A DNA stretch of 64,000 nt from Phascolarctobacterium sp. ET69 (lineage in GTDB: Bacteria; Bacillota; Negativicutes; Acidaminococcales; Acidaminococcaceae), in the NCBI RefSeq assembly GCF_023336935.1, contig NZ_JAMBLR010000002.1:372001-436000 (forward strand), written 5' to 3'. Shown here piece after piece: positions 28,190-34,972 of this stretch. A program made the translations under genes and the position numbers. The notes under the pieces are model-generated. The model was given only the letters and a program-made list of their open reading frames with translations, had not been told where the DNA came from and ran no database searches. Numbering within the stretch: position 1 is the stretch's first letter; each line of letters opens with the position of its first letter.

Positions 28190-29557
28190 GTGTTGGGTTT
28201 AATTATTGCAATTATTGTTACGGTAATAACAGGTTACCTTATCATCAAAAAGTATAAAGCACAAACTGTGCTGATGGTTGCCGGCAGTATTTTGATGGCC
28301 TGTTCAGTTTTTATTGTAGGCAAACCGCTTCTGGCAGAAAAAGCGGCAACCGGTTTTGCCGGGTTTGATATTTTTAAATATATGACCACAATTTTCCAGT
28401 CGCGTACGGCCAACCTTGGCATGATTATAATGGCTGTTGCCGGTTTTACAAGATATATGGATAAAATCGGTGCCAGCAAATCACTGGTTAAAATCTGCAT
28501 CAAACCGCTGCAAATGTTTCATGCGCCCTATATTGTGCTGGGCTTTGGCTATATTGTAGGGCAGATTCTGAATATCTTTATTCCCAGTGCTTCCGGGCTT
28601 GGCCTTTTGTTAATGCTTACTATGTATCATATTCTTGTAAGCCTTGGCGTGAGCAAAGAAGCCGCAACGGCAATGATTGCCACTGCTTCCTGCCTTGACC
28701 TTGGGCCGGGCAGCGGCAATGCAACACTGGCAGCCAAAAATGCCGGGCTTGATGTAGCCATTTATTTTGCGCATTACCAGATTCCGGTAGCTGTTTGCGT
28801 TATGGCGGTTGTTGCAGTTTCGCACATGATAATGCAAAAATATTTTGATAAAAAACAGGGCCACGTTGTAGAGAAAAAAGTAATTGAAAGCAGCGGTGAA
28901 AACGGAGATGAACCGGGCAAAATTTATGCAATTCTGCCGGTACTGCCTTTGATTTTAATTCTGGCGTTCAGCAAGCTGTTTATTTCCAGCATTAAAATGG
29001 ATGTAATTACGGCCATGATTTTGAGCGTTTTTGTAAGCATGGGCTTTGAACTTGTACGCCACGGCAATCTTAAGGAAGTTATGAAAAGCATTCAGACCTT
29101 TTTCGACGGCATGGGCACGCAGTTTGCCACTGTTGTAACGCTGGTTGTTGCCGGTGAAGTTTTTGCCAAAGGCCTTACTTCTATCGGCGCTATTGATACT
29201 ATCATCAGCTATGCCGAACATTCCGGCTTCGGCGGTTTTGGCATGACGGTTGTTATGACAATGGTAATTGTTGTTTCCGCAATCGTTATGGGCAGCGGCA
29301 ATGCTCCGTTCTTTGCTTTTTCGGCACTTGCCCCTGCGGTATCCGAAAAACTTGGCATGCATGCCGTGTTAATGCTTTTGCCGATGCAGTTTGCGGCAGG
29401 CATTGCCCGCAATGTGTCGCCTATTACCGCAGTAGTTGTAGCTGTTTCCGGCATTTCGCAAATCAGTCCGGTTGAAGTGGCAAAGCGCAGCGCAGTGCCC
29501 ATGGCTTTGGCAATTATTACTACTTTGGCATGCACTGCTTTGTTCTGGCAGTTTTAA
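28190..29557 (+). CDS. DcuC-type C4-dicarboxylate anaerobic carrier
   Basis: A 455-residue inner-membrane protein with about twelve hydrophobic segments and a short soluble loop near residues 220-250. Family features include NIFIPSASGLGLLLMLTMY (~125-145), SCLDLGPGSGNATLAAK (~165-185), VVTLVVAGEVFAKGLTSIG and FAAGIARNVSPITAVV (~400), all typical of DcuC. These carriers exchange or export succinate and related dicarboxylates in anaerobes. The start is GTG 28190 after GGAGGAG. The M20 peptidase gene follows after 14 bp, so the two probably form an operon, pointing to uptake of an acidic amino-acyl or peptide-like compound that the peptidase then splits; this link is inference. Confidence 0.85.
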   Translation: MLGLIIAIIVTVITGYLIIKKYKAQTVLMVAGSILMACSVFIVGKPLLAEKAATGFAGFDIFKYMTTIFQSRTANLGMIIMAVAGFTRYMDKIGASKSLVKICIKPLQMFHAPYIVLGFGYIVGQILNIFIPSASGLGLLLMLTMYHILVSLGVSKEAATAMIATASCLDLGPGSGNATLAAKNAGLDVAIYFAHYQIPVAVCVMAVVAVSHMIMQKYFDKKQGHVVEKKVIESSGENGDEPGKIYAILPVLPLILILAFSKLFISSIKMDVITAMILSVFVSMGFELVRHGNLKEVMKSIQTFFDGMGTQFATVVTLVVAGEVFAKGLTSIGAIDTIISYAEHSGFGGFGMTVVMTMVIVVSAIVMGSGNAPFFAFSALAPAVSEKLGMHAVLMLLPMQFAAGIARNVSPITAVVVAVSGISQISPVEVAKRSAVPMALAIITTLACTALFWQF

Positions 29558-29571
29558 GGGGGTAATGTAAC

Positions 29572-30693
29572 ATGGCGTTTAACGAAAAGGATTTTTTAAA
29601 GGAACTGGAAACGGTTGTTAATATTGATTCGCACAGCAAAATGCCGGAAGGTACGGCTAAAGTTGCAGAATATATAGAAGAACGGCTGCAAAAAGCCGGG
29701 TGGCTTACGGAAAAAATCAGTGTTGGGCCTGAGGTTGGGCCTTGCCTGAAAGCCGTTAACAAGCCTTGTGAAAAGTATGATGTAATGCTTATAGGCCATA
29801 TGGATACAGTGTTTCCTGCGGGTACTGCCGCACAGCGGCCTTTTGCGGTAAAAGACGGACATTTTACAGGGCCGGGTTCAGCAGATATGAAAGGCGGGCT
29901 GATGTATATGTGCAGCCTTGCAGAGTATGTTGCGGAAGAAAATCTTGACGGCAGTATCTGCCTGCTGTTTAATTCTGATGAAGAAATCAGTTCCGTTGCT
30001 TCACGCCCTGTTATTGAACGCGAAGCCGTTAAAGCCGCTAACGTGCTTGTGCTTGAGCCTGCGAGGGCAAGCGGCGCACTTGTTAACAAGCGCAAAGGCA
30101 TTGTCAAATATGAACTTACTTTTAACGGCATTGCCGCACATGCCGGTGTTGACCCGGATAAAGGGGCGAGCGCCATTAATGAATTTATCCGCTGGGGAGC
30201 GGAAATAATTAAACTGGCTGCGCCGGAAAAAGGCACGACAGTGAATATAGGCCTTGTAAACGGCGGCACAGGTGCCAATGTTGTTGCCGAGAAAGCCGTA
30301 TGCAGCATAGATATACGCATAACCGATATTAAAGAGGCTGAACGCATTGATAAAAAATTAAAAGAAATGCAGGCAGCACCGTTTGACAGCCGTGTAAAGA
30401 TTGACATCAGCGGAGGGTTGAAACGCCCGCCGTTTAATACAACGGAAGCCTCCAGAAAGCTGTGTGCCGTGGTTGACGAAGCCGCTGCTGAACTGGGGCT
30501 GGCGCTGGAATGGGTTGCCACGGGCGGCGGCAGTGACGGCAACTTTACTTCTGCGCTTGGCGTGCCGACTGTTGACGGAATGGGTCCGATTGGCGGCGGC
30601 GCTCATTCTGACAGGGAATATGGTGAAGTGGTAAGCATTGTTCCGCGTTTTAATCTTTTAACTGCCGTTGTAAAAAAACTTGTGCAAAAATAA
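29572..30693 (+). CDS. M20 family metallopeptidase (glutamate carboxypeptidase-like)
   Basis: A 373-residue cytosolic zinc hydrolase. The first zinc-ligand motif GHMDT (H76) is followed by TVFPAGTAAQRPF, typical of the carboxypeptidase G2 branch; GPGSADMKGG (D105) and NSDEEISS (catalytic E137 and ligand E138) follow, then a dimerisation domain (~residues 175-285) and the C-terminal ligand histidine in GGGAHSD. Such enzymes remove C-terminal glutamate or split related acyl-amino acids. It starts 14 bp after the DcuC-like transporter with GGGGG as ribosome site, and ends before a strong terminator. The lack of a signal peptide places it in the cytosol, consistent with action on an imported substrate. 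Confidence 0.88.
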   Translation: MAFNEKDFLKELETVVNIDSHSKMPEGTAKVAEYIEERLQKAGWLTEKISVGPEVGPCLKAVNKPCEKYDVMLIGHMDTVFPAGTAAQRPFAVKDGHFTGPGSADMKGGLMYMCSLAEYVAEENLDGSICLLFNSDEEISSVASRPVIEREAVKAANVLVLEPARASGALVNKRKGIVKYELTFNGIAAHAGVDPDKGASAINEFIRWGAEIIKLAAPEKGTTVNIGLVNGGTGANVVAEKAVCSIDIRITDIKEAERIDKKLKEMQAAPFDSRVKIDISGGLKRPPFNTTEASRKLCAVVDEAAAELGLALEWVATGGGSDGNFTSALGVPTVDGMGPIGGGAHSDREYGEVVSIVPRFNLLTAVVKKLVQK

Positions 30694-30705
30694 AAATATA
30701 TATGG

Positions 30706-30738
30706 ACACCGGGAAGGCGAACTTTCCGGTGTTTTTTG
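30706..30738 (+). terminator. Intrinsic terminator
   Basis: ACACCGGGAAG pairs with CTTTCCGGTGT (one G-U) over a 5-nt loop, followed by six T residues. Confidence 0.87.
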
Positions 30739-30808
30739 TATTTATTACAATTTTGTTACAACTAATTTTAAATTTTGACTTTTTTACAGCACATAAATTC
30801 TGAACTTT

Positions 30809-30817
30809 TGGTATAAT
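30809..30817 (+). promoter_or_regulatory. Extended -10 promoter for the deoC operon
   Basis: TGGTATAAT forms an extended -10 with a perfect TATAAT at 30812-30817, about 40 bp before deoC. No good -35 was found at the usual distance. Confidence 0.6.
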
Positions 30818-30858
30818 ATATAAGTAATTCCGATATAAAATTATGGGGAGGATTAACT

Positions 30859-31509
30859 ATGGAACTTGCCCAAAGAATTGAACATACATTATTAAAACCC
30901 GAAGCAACCGTTAAAGATATTATGCGCCTTTGCGATGAAGCGCAGAAATACTACCTGTACGCCGTATGCGTAAATCCGTGCTATGTGCCGCTGGCAAAGC
31001 ATCTTTTGCAGGGCACGGAGGTGAAAGTTGTAACAGTGGTTGGTTTTCCGCTGGGCGCAACTTTCAGCAGCGTTAAAGCGCTGGAAGCCAAAACGGCAAT
31101 GGAAGAACATGCCGATGAAATTGATATGGTAATGAATGTTTCGGCCTTTAAAACAGGCGATTATGCTGCCGTAACGGAAGATATCCGCCGCGTGGTGGAA
31201 GCAGCGGCGCCCTGCCCGGTAAAAGTTATTATCGAAGCGGCGTACCTTACTCCGCGTGAAAAACGCACTGCCTGCCGTATTATTGCCGATGGTGGCGCAA
31301 AATTTGTAAAAACCTCAACCGGTTTCGGCAAAGGCGGAGCAACTGTGGAGGATGTAAAACTTTTGCACGAAGAAGCAGGCAAATATGGTTTAAAAGTTAA
31401 AGCCGCAGGCGGAATCCGCAATGCGGAAACTGCCAAAGCCATGGTTGAAGCAGGTGCCGACCGCATAGGAACCAGCGCAGGTGCAGCCATTGCCGCAGGT
31501 GAAGCATGA
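30859..31509 (+). CDS. deoC: Deoxyribose-phosphate aldolase
   Basis: A 216-residue TIM-barrel enzyme that cleaves 2-deoxyribose 5-phosphate to glyceraldehyde 3-phosphate and acetaldehyde in nucleoside breakdown. Catalytic residues are visible: D89 in DEIDMVMN, the Schiff-base lysine K151 in FVKTSTGF, and K181 in KVKAAGGIRN. Length fits the short bacterial form (about 215-225). It starts with ATG after GGGGAGG and its TGA overlaps the ATG of the next gene by four bases. It is not accompanied by other nucleoside genes here, but instead heads the yycJ-htrA-rlmH unit. Confidence 0.95.
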   Translation: MELAQRIEHTLLKPEATVKDIMRLCDEAQKYYLYAVCVNPCYVPLAKHLLQGTEVKVVTVVGFPLGATFSSVKALEAKTAMEEHADEIDMVMNVSAFKTGDYAAVTEDIRRVVEAAAPCPVKVIIEAAYLTPREKRTACRIIADGGAKFVKTSTGFGKGGATVEDVKLLHEEAGKYGLKVKAAGGIRNAETAKAMVEAGADRIGTSAGAAIAAGEA

Positions 31510-32282
31510 CGGGCGAGTTTAAAATTTCCGTGCTGGCCAGCGGCAGCAAAGGCAATGCCACCATTATTACAGCGGGCGGCAAAAACTTTTTGATAGATGC
31601 CGGTATCAGCTGCCGTCAGCTTACGCAGCGCATAAAAGAAACCGGCATGCAGCCGGAGGATTTGGACGGCGTGCTTTTGACGCACGAACACCGCGACCAC
31701 ATCAGCGGTCTGCCGGTATTCAGCCGTAAATACCATTTGCCGGTGTTTGCCAACGAAGCAACCTGGCGCAATTTTGCACAGCGCAGCGAAATGGAGCGCA
31801 GCTGCTGCCGTCTGCTGCCAAAATGCCTGGAAACGGAAGGCCTGAAAATTACTAATTTTGCCGTTCCGCATGACGCGGCAGGTGCCGTAGGCTATGTATT
31901 CAGCTATGCAGGTGCGCGCTGCGTTTACCTTACGGATGTTGGCTTTATTACGGAAGAAATTAAAAATAACGTAGCCGGTGCGGACACACTGGTGCTTGAA
32001 GCAAACCACGACGAAGAAATGCTAAAAAAAGGCATTTACCCATATGCCTTAAAGCAGCGCATTCTGGGCACGCGCGGGCATTTATCCAACAAAGCCGCGG
32101 GCTGGCTGCTTTCGCAGATGGAGCGGCTGCCGGGTGAAGTAATATTGGCGCATCTCAGCCAGGAAAACAACACGCCGGAGCTTGCGCTTAAAACTGTGCG
32201 CGGAATTTTGGATGCAGGAGAAACCGGCGGGGATACGCAAATATATGTAGCCTCGCAGGATGAAATAGTAAAAAATTATTGA
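31506..32282 (+). CDS. yycJ: MBL-fold metallohydrolase YycJ/WalJ
   Basis: A 258-residue metallo-beta-lactamase-fold protein. The N-terminal SVLASGSKGNATII is diagnostic for YycJ/WalJ; LLTHEHRDHISG carries the HxHxDH metal motif, and later FAVPHDAAGAVGYVF and VLEANHD supply the remaining ligands. In Bacillus it lies in the walRK cluster and acts in coordinating cell division or DNA repair; its family shows exonuclease-like activity. Here walRK are absent, but the conserved yycJ-htrA-rlmH order is kept. It overlaps deoC by four bases, so the pair is translationally coupled. Confidence 0.92.
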   Translation: MTGEFKISVLASGSKGNATIITAGGKNFLIDAGISCRQLTQRIKETGMQPEDLDGVLLTHEHRDHISGLPVFSRKYHLPVFANEATWRNFAQRSEMERSCCRLLPKCLETEGLKITNFAVPHDAAGAVGYVFSYAGARCVYLTDVGFITEEIKNNVAGADTLVLEANHDEEMLKKGIYPYALKQRILGTRGHLSNKAAGWLLSQMERLPGEVILAHLSQENNTPELALKTVRGILDAGETGGDTQIYVASQDEIVKNY

Positions 32283-32294
32283 GGGGTGTAAAAA

Positions 32295-33398
32295 ATGCAG
32301 AAAACATTGCTTAAAAAATCAATGAATTTATTTTTGTGCGGCATATTAAGCACGGCCGTGCTTTTAGGCGGCTGCGGCATCGGCAATACTGCCAATACGC
32401 AGAAAGAAGAACAGCCTGCCGCCGCAGTTCAGCAGGAAGTAAAACTTTCCGGCGCGCGCAACACGCCGGTAGTGGTAGCGGCGCAAAAAGTTGGCCCTGC
32501 CGTTGTAGGCATAACCAACAAAGCCTATGTGCGCGACTTTTTTAACCGCGTGCAGCTTACCGAGCGCGGCACAGGCAGCGGCGTTATTTACGACAAAAGC
32601 GGCCTGATTGCCACCAACAACCACGTTGTGGAAGGTGCGCAGGAAATTATCGTTAGCCTGACGGATGGGCGCAGCGTTAAAGGCAAGGTGCTTGGCGCAG
32701 ATGCCGCAACAGACCTTGCCGTTGTTAAAATTGATGTTGATGAAGATTTGCCGGTAGCCAAATTCGGCGATTCTTCCACCTTGCAGGTTGGCGAACCTGC
32801 TATTGCCATCGGCAACCCGCTGGGGCTGGAATTCCGCGGCAGCGTAACGGTTGGCGTTATCAGCGCGTTAAACCGCTCTATCGAATTGGGTGACCGCAAG
32901 TTTAACCTTATTCAGACTGATGCCGCCATTAACCCCGGCAATTCCGGCGGCGCGCTTGTTAATGCCGACGGCGAGGTTGTAGGCATTAACTCTGCCAAAG
33001 TAGCGGTAAGCGGCGTCGAAGGCATTGGTTTTGCCATCCCGGTAAACTCCGCCAAACCTATTTTGGACGAGCTTGCCCAGCACGGACGCATTGCGCGCCC
33101 CTATATCGGCGCCAGCCTGATTGATAAAGATATTTCCGCACGTTATGGCTTTGACCTTGATTTGCACGGCGGCATTTTTGTAATGAAAATTGTTACCGGC
33201 GGCCCTGTTTATAACGCAGGCATGCGCCCCGGCGACATTATTTTAACCTTTGACGGCGCTAAAGTGGAAACCGTGCCTGAACTGCGCACCAAACTTGCAG
33301 AAAAGAAAGTTGGCGACACAGTTGCCATTGTTGTGCTGCGTGCAGGCATTGAACGCACCTTGCAGGTAACTTTGCAGGAAATGCCGGAGGGCAACTGA
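32295..33398 (+). CDS. htrA: HtrA/DegP-like serine protease, predicted lipoprotein
   Basis: A 367-residue envelope quality-control protease. The N-terminus has a hydrophobic segment ending in a lipobox, LGGC with C27, so it is predicted to be anchored as a lipoprotein rather than by a transmembrane helix. The trypsin-like domain has the catalytic triad H110 (ATNNHVV), D140 (TDLAVV) and S217 (GNSGGA). A single PDZ domain follows (residues ~270-360, GGPVYNAGMRPGDIIL). This matches the YycK/HtrC member of the walRK cluster, which degrades misfolded exported proteins. It starts 12 bp after yycJ with GAGGGG and ends one base before rlmH. Confidence 0.93.
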   Translation: MQKTLLKKSMNLFLCGILSTAVLLGGCGIGNTANTQKEEQPAAAVQQEVKLSGARNTPVVVAAQKVGPAVVGITNKAYVRDFFNRVQLTERGTGSGVIYDKSGLIATNNHVVEGAQEIIVSLTDGRSVKGKVLGADAATDLAVVKIDVDEDLPVAKFGDSSTLQVGEPAIAIGNPLGLEFRGSVTVGVISALNRSIELGDRKFNLIQTDAAINPGNSGGALVNADGEVVGINSAKVAVSGVEGIGFAIPVNSAKPILDELAQHGRIARPYIGASLIDKDISARYGFDLDLHGGIFVMKIVTGGPVYNAGMRPGDIILTFDGAKVETVPELRTKLAEKKVGDTVAIVVLRAGIERTLQVTLQEMPEGN

Positions 33399-33399
33399 T

Positions 33400-33879
33400 A
33401 TGAAAATCAGCCTCGTCTGCGTAGGTAAAATTAAGGAAAAATACCTTACCGAAGGCATTGCCGAGTTTACCAAGCGCCTGACGCCGTACTGCAAGCTGGA
33501 AACCATTGCCATTGGTGAAGAAAAAATGCCGGATAGCCCTTCACCTGCCGAAAAAGAGCAGGTGCTGGCTAAAGAAACGGAGCGTTTGATAAACGCCATA
33601 CCGGCAAGCGCTTATGTGGTGCTTTTGGATTTGCAGGGCAGGGAAATAACCTCGCCGCAGCTGGCGGAACTGTTTGACGGCTGGGCGCTGGCTGGCAAAA
33701 GCCATATCGCCTTTGTTATCGGCGGAGCATTTGGCTATACGGATGCTTTGCGCAGGCGCGCAGATATGCGCTGGAGTTTTTCCAAGCTGACTTTTACGCA
33801 CCAGATGATACGCCTTTTGCTGGTAGAACAAATTTACCGTGCTTTTAAAATAAGCCGCGGGGAACCGTATCACCTTTAG
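33400..33879 (+). CDS. rlmH: 23S rRNA (pseudouridine1915-N3)-methyltransferase RlmH
   Basis: A 159-residue SPOUT-class methyltransferase that modifies pseudouridine 1915 in helix 69 of 23S rRNA using S-adenosylmethionine. Typical features: VGKIKEKYLTEGIAEF at the N-terminus, LDLQGREITS, FVIGGAFGY (cofactor loop) and the C-terminal LLLVEQIYRAFKISRGEPYHL, whose RGEPYH end is nearly invariant. It begins one base after the htrA stop. In staphylococci this gene (orfX) is the insertion site of SCC elements at its extreme 3' end; here an A+T-rich accessory region also begins directly after it. Confidence 0.97.
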   Translation: MKISLVCVGKIKEKYLTEGIAEFTKRLTPYCKLETIAIGEEKMPDSPSPAEKEQVLAKETERLINAIPASAYVVLLDLQGREITSPQLAELFDGWALAGKSHIAFVIGGAFGYTDALRRRADMRWSFSKLTFTHQMIRLLLVEQIYRAFKISRGEPYHL

Positions 33880-33891
33880 GGGGTAAGTTTT

Positions 33892-33932
33892 AAATACGCT
33901 AACTCTTTACTGAGTTAGCGTATTTTTGTTTT
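33892..33932 (+). terminator. Intrinsic terminator after rlmH
   Basis: AAATACGCTAACTC pairs perfectly with GAGTTAGCGTATTT over a 6-nt loop, followed by TTGTTTTT. It closes the deoC-yycJ-htrA-rlmH operon. Confidence 0.9.
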
Positions 33933-33945
33933 TATAAATTAAAAC

Positions 33946-34014
33946 CATCTTTATAAGCGACACTATCGACACTCATAACGCTAAAGGTTTTAGTGTTAGC
34001 TGCAAATAAAGATG
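33946..34014. repeat. Nested inverted repeats just after rlmH
   Basis: An outer pair, CATCTTTAT (33946-33954) and ATAAAGATG (34006-34014), encloses an inner hairpin, AACGCTAAA (33977-33985) with TTTAGTGTT (33989-33997, one G-U), and a direct repeat CGACACT (33958-33964, 33967-33973). The arrangement resembles a regulator or recombinase site at the left edge of the island. No function can be assigned. Confidence 0.5.
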
Positions 34015-34115
34015 TATAATTCATTTATTCCATATATAGGTACGAAAATTCAATGTATAGCTTTGTTGTTTAAATCTTGATTTATGAGATAATTTTATAT
34101 AGAGGTGAAATAGGT

Positions 34116-34337
34116 TTGTTTGCTTTAAAATACAAAGAAGTCGGTTTAAAAATTGCGTATTACAGAAAGAAAAAGGGCTATACGCAAACGCAGCTTGCTG
34201 AAATGGTAGGAATAAGCAGTAATTATCTCAGTTTGATTGAGAGAGGAAACTACGGAAATAGCTATTCCATGGAGACATTATTTAAAATTGCGAATGCGTT
34301 GGATGTAGATGTGTGTGTTCTGGTATCAAAGTTATAA
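34116..34337 (+). CDS. XRE-family helix-turn-helix regulator
   Basis: A 73-residue single-domain DNA-binding protein of the Cro/C1 type. KIAYYRKKKGYTQTQLAEMVGISSNYLSLIERG is the typical HTH_3 core (residues ~11-45), and the final helices end in a valine-rich tail. I choose TTG 34116 because GAGGTG ends 8 bp upstream; the frame is open to another TTG at 34077 without a ribosome site. It is the first gene after rlmH, and base composition shifts to A+T-rich here with AGA arginine codons. A regulator of neighbouring accessory genes is likely, but its target is unknown. Confidence 0.82.
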   Translation: MFALKYKEVGLKIAYYRKKKGYTQTQLAEMVGISSNYLSLIERGNYGNSYSMETLFKIANALDVDVCVLVSKL

Positions 34338-34422
34338 GAGATTTTAATTGATTAAAGATTTGTGCTTTAACTGTGTTAGTTTTAAAAAATAATATAAAAA
34401 TTATGATTAGGAAGGTGTTTTT

Positions 34423-34893
34423 ATGGTCAAATTAAAGAATCCTCAAACTAATGAGGTGAAGGAGTATTCTACGGGTTTTAGTTTTCTGGTCTTTCTATTT
34501 AATATATTCTTACCTTTATTTAGAATGGAGTTTGCAATAGCTGGTAAAGTATTCGTACTAATCATGGTAGGTGGAGTAGTTGGTTCAATGTTGGGCTCTT
34601 CTGAGATTGGTGTAATTATATTTTCATTAGCTTGTGGTTTTCTTTATTCCAAATGGAGAATAAAAAGGCTAGTTGATAAAGGGATGGTTCCTGCTAATCC
34701 AGCGGCGAAAAAATGGTTAGACGATAATGGAATAATAGTTATGGGCGACGTTACCTTTACTGAAGAAGCTGTACCAGCAGAAAATAGTGATGCTGATAAG
34801 GAAACCAAAGAGCTTTGTTTATCTACTGCTAAAGAGAAGGCTAATGTAAAAGATGACGAGAATAATTTTGTTCCGCCGCCGCCAATGAAATAA
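34423..34893 (+). CDS. Small membrane protein, DUF2628-like
   Basis: A 156-residue protein. It opens with NPQTNEVKEYSTGFSFLVFLFNIFLPLFRMEF, a pattern shared with DUF2628-type proteins (NPxTGExKxxxxGFSWxxFFFGxxxxLFRxDW), followed by two hydrophobic segments around residues 45-75 and a basic stretch KWRIKRLVDKG that should face the cytosol. The last third is acidic and ends in PPPPMK, which could be an interaction tail. It starts ATG after GGAAGG and has its own terminator. Function unknown; often such genes occur next to zinc-ribbon proteins, as here. Confidence 0.55.
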   Translation: MVKLKNPQTNEVKEYSTGFSFLVFLFNIFLPLFRMEFAIAGKVFVLIMVGGVVGSMLGSSEIGVIIFSLACGFLYSKWRIKRLVDKGMVPANPAAKKWLDDNGIIVMGDVTFTEEAVPAENSDADKETKELCLSTAKEKANVKDDENNFVPPPPMK

Positions 34894-34905
34894 ATAAGAA
34901 TATAA

Positions 34906-34945
34906 AATACTTGGAGAAATTTTAAGCTTTCTCCAAGTATTTTTA
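34906..34945 (+). terminator. Intrinsic terminator
   Basis: AATACTTGGAGAAA pairs perfectly with TTTCTCCAAGTATT over an 8-nt loop, followed by a T-rich run. Confidence 0.88.
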
Positions 34946-34972
34946 TTAAATATTAGGAAAAGAGTTGATAAT

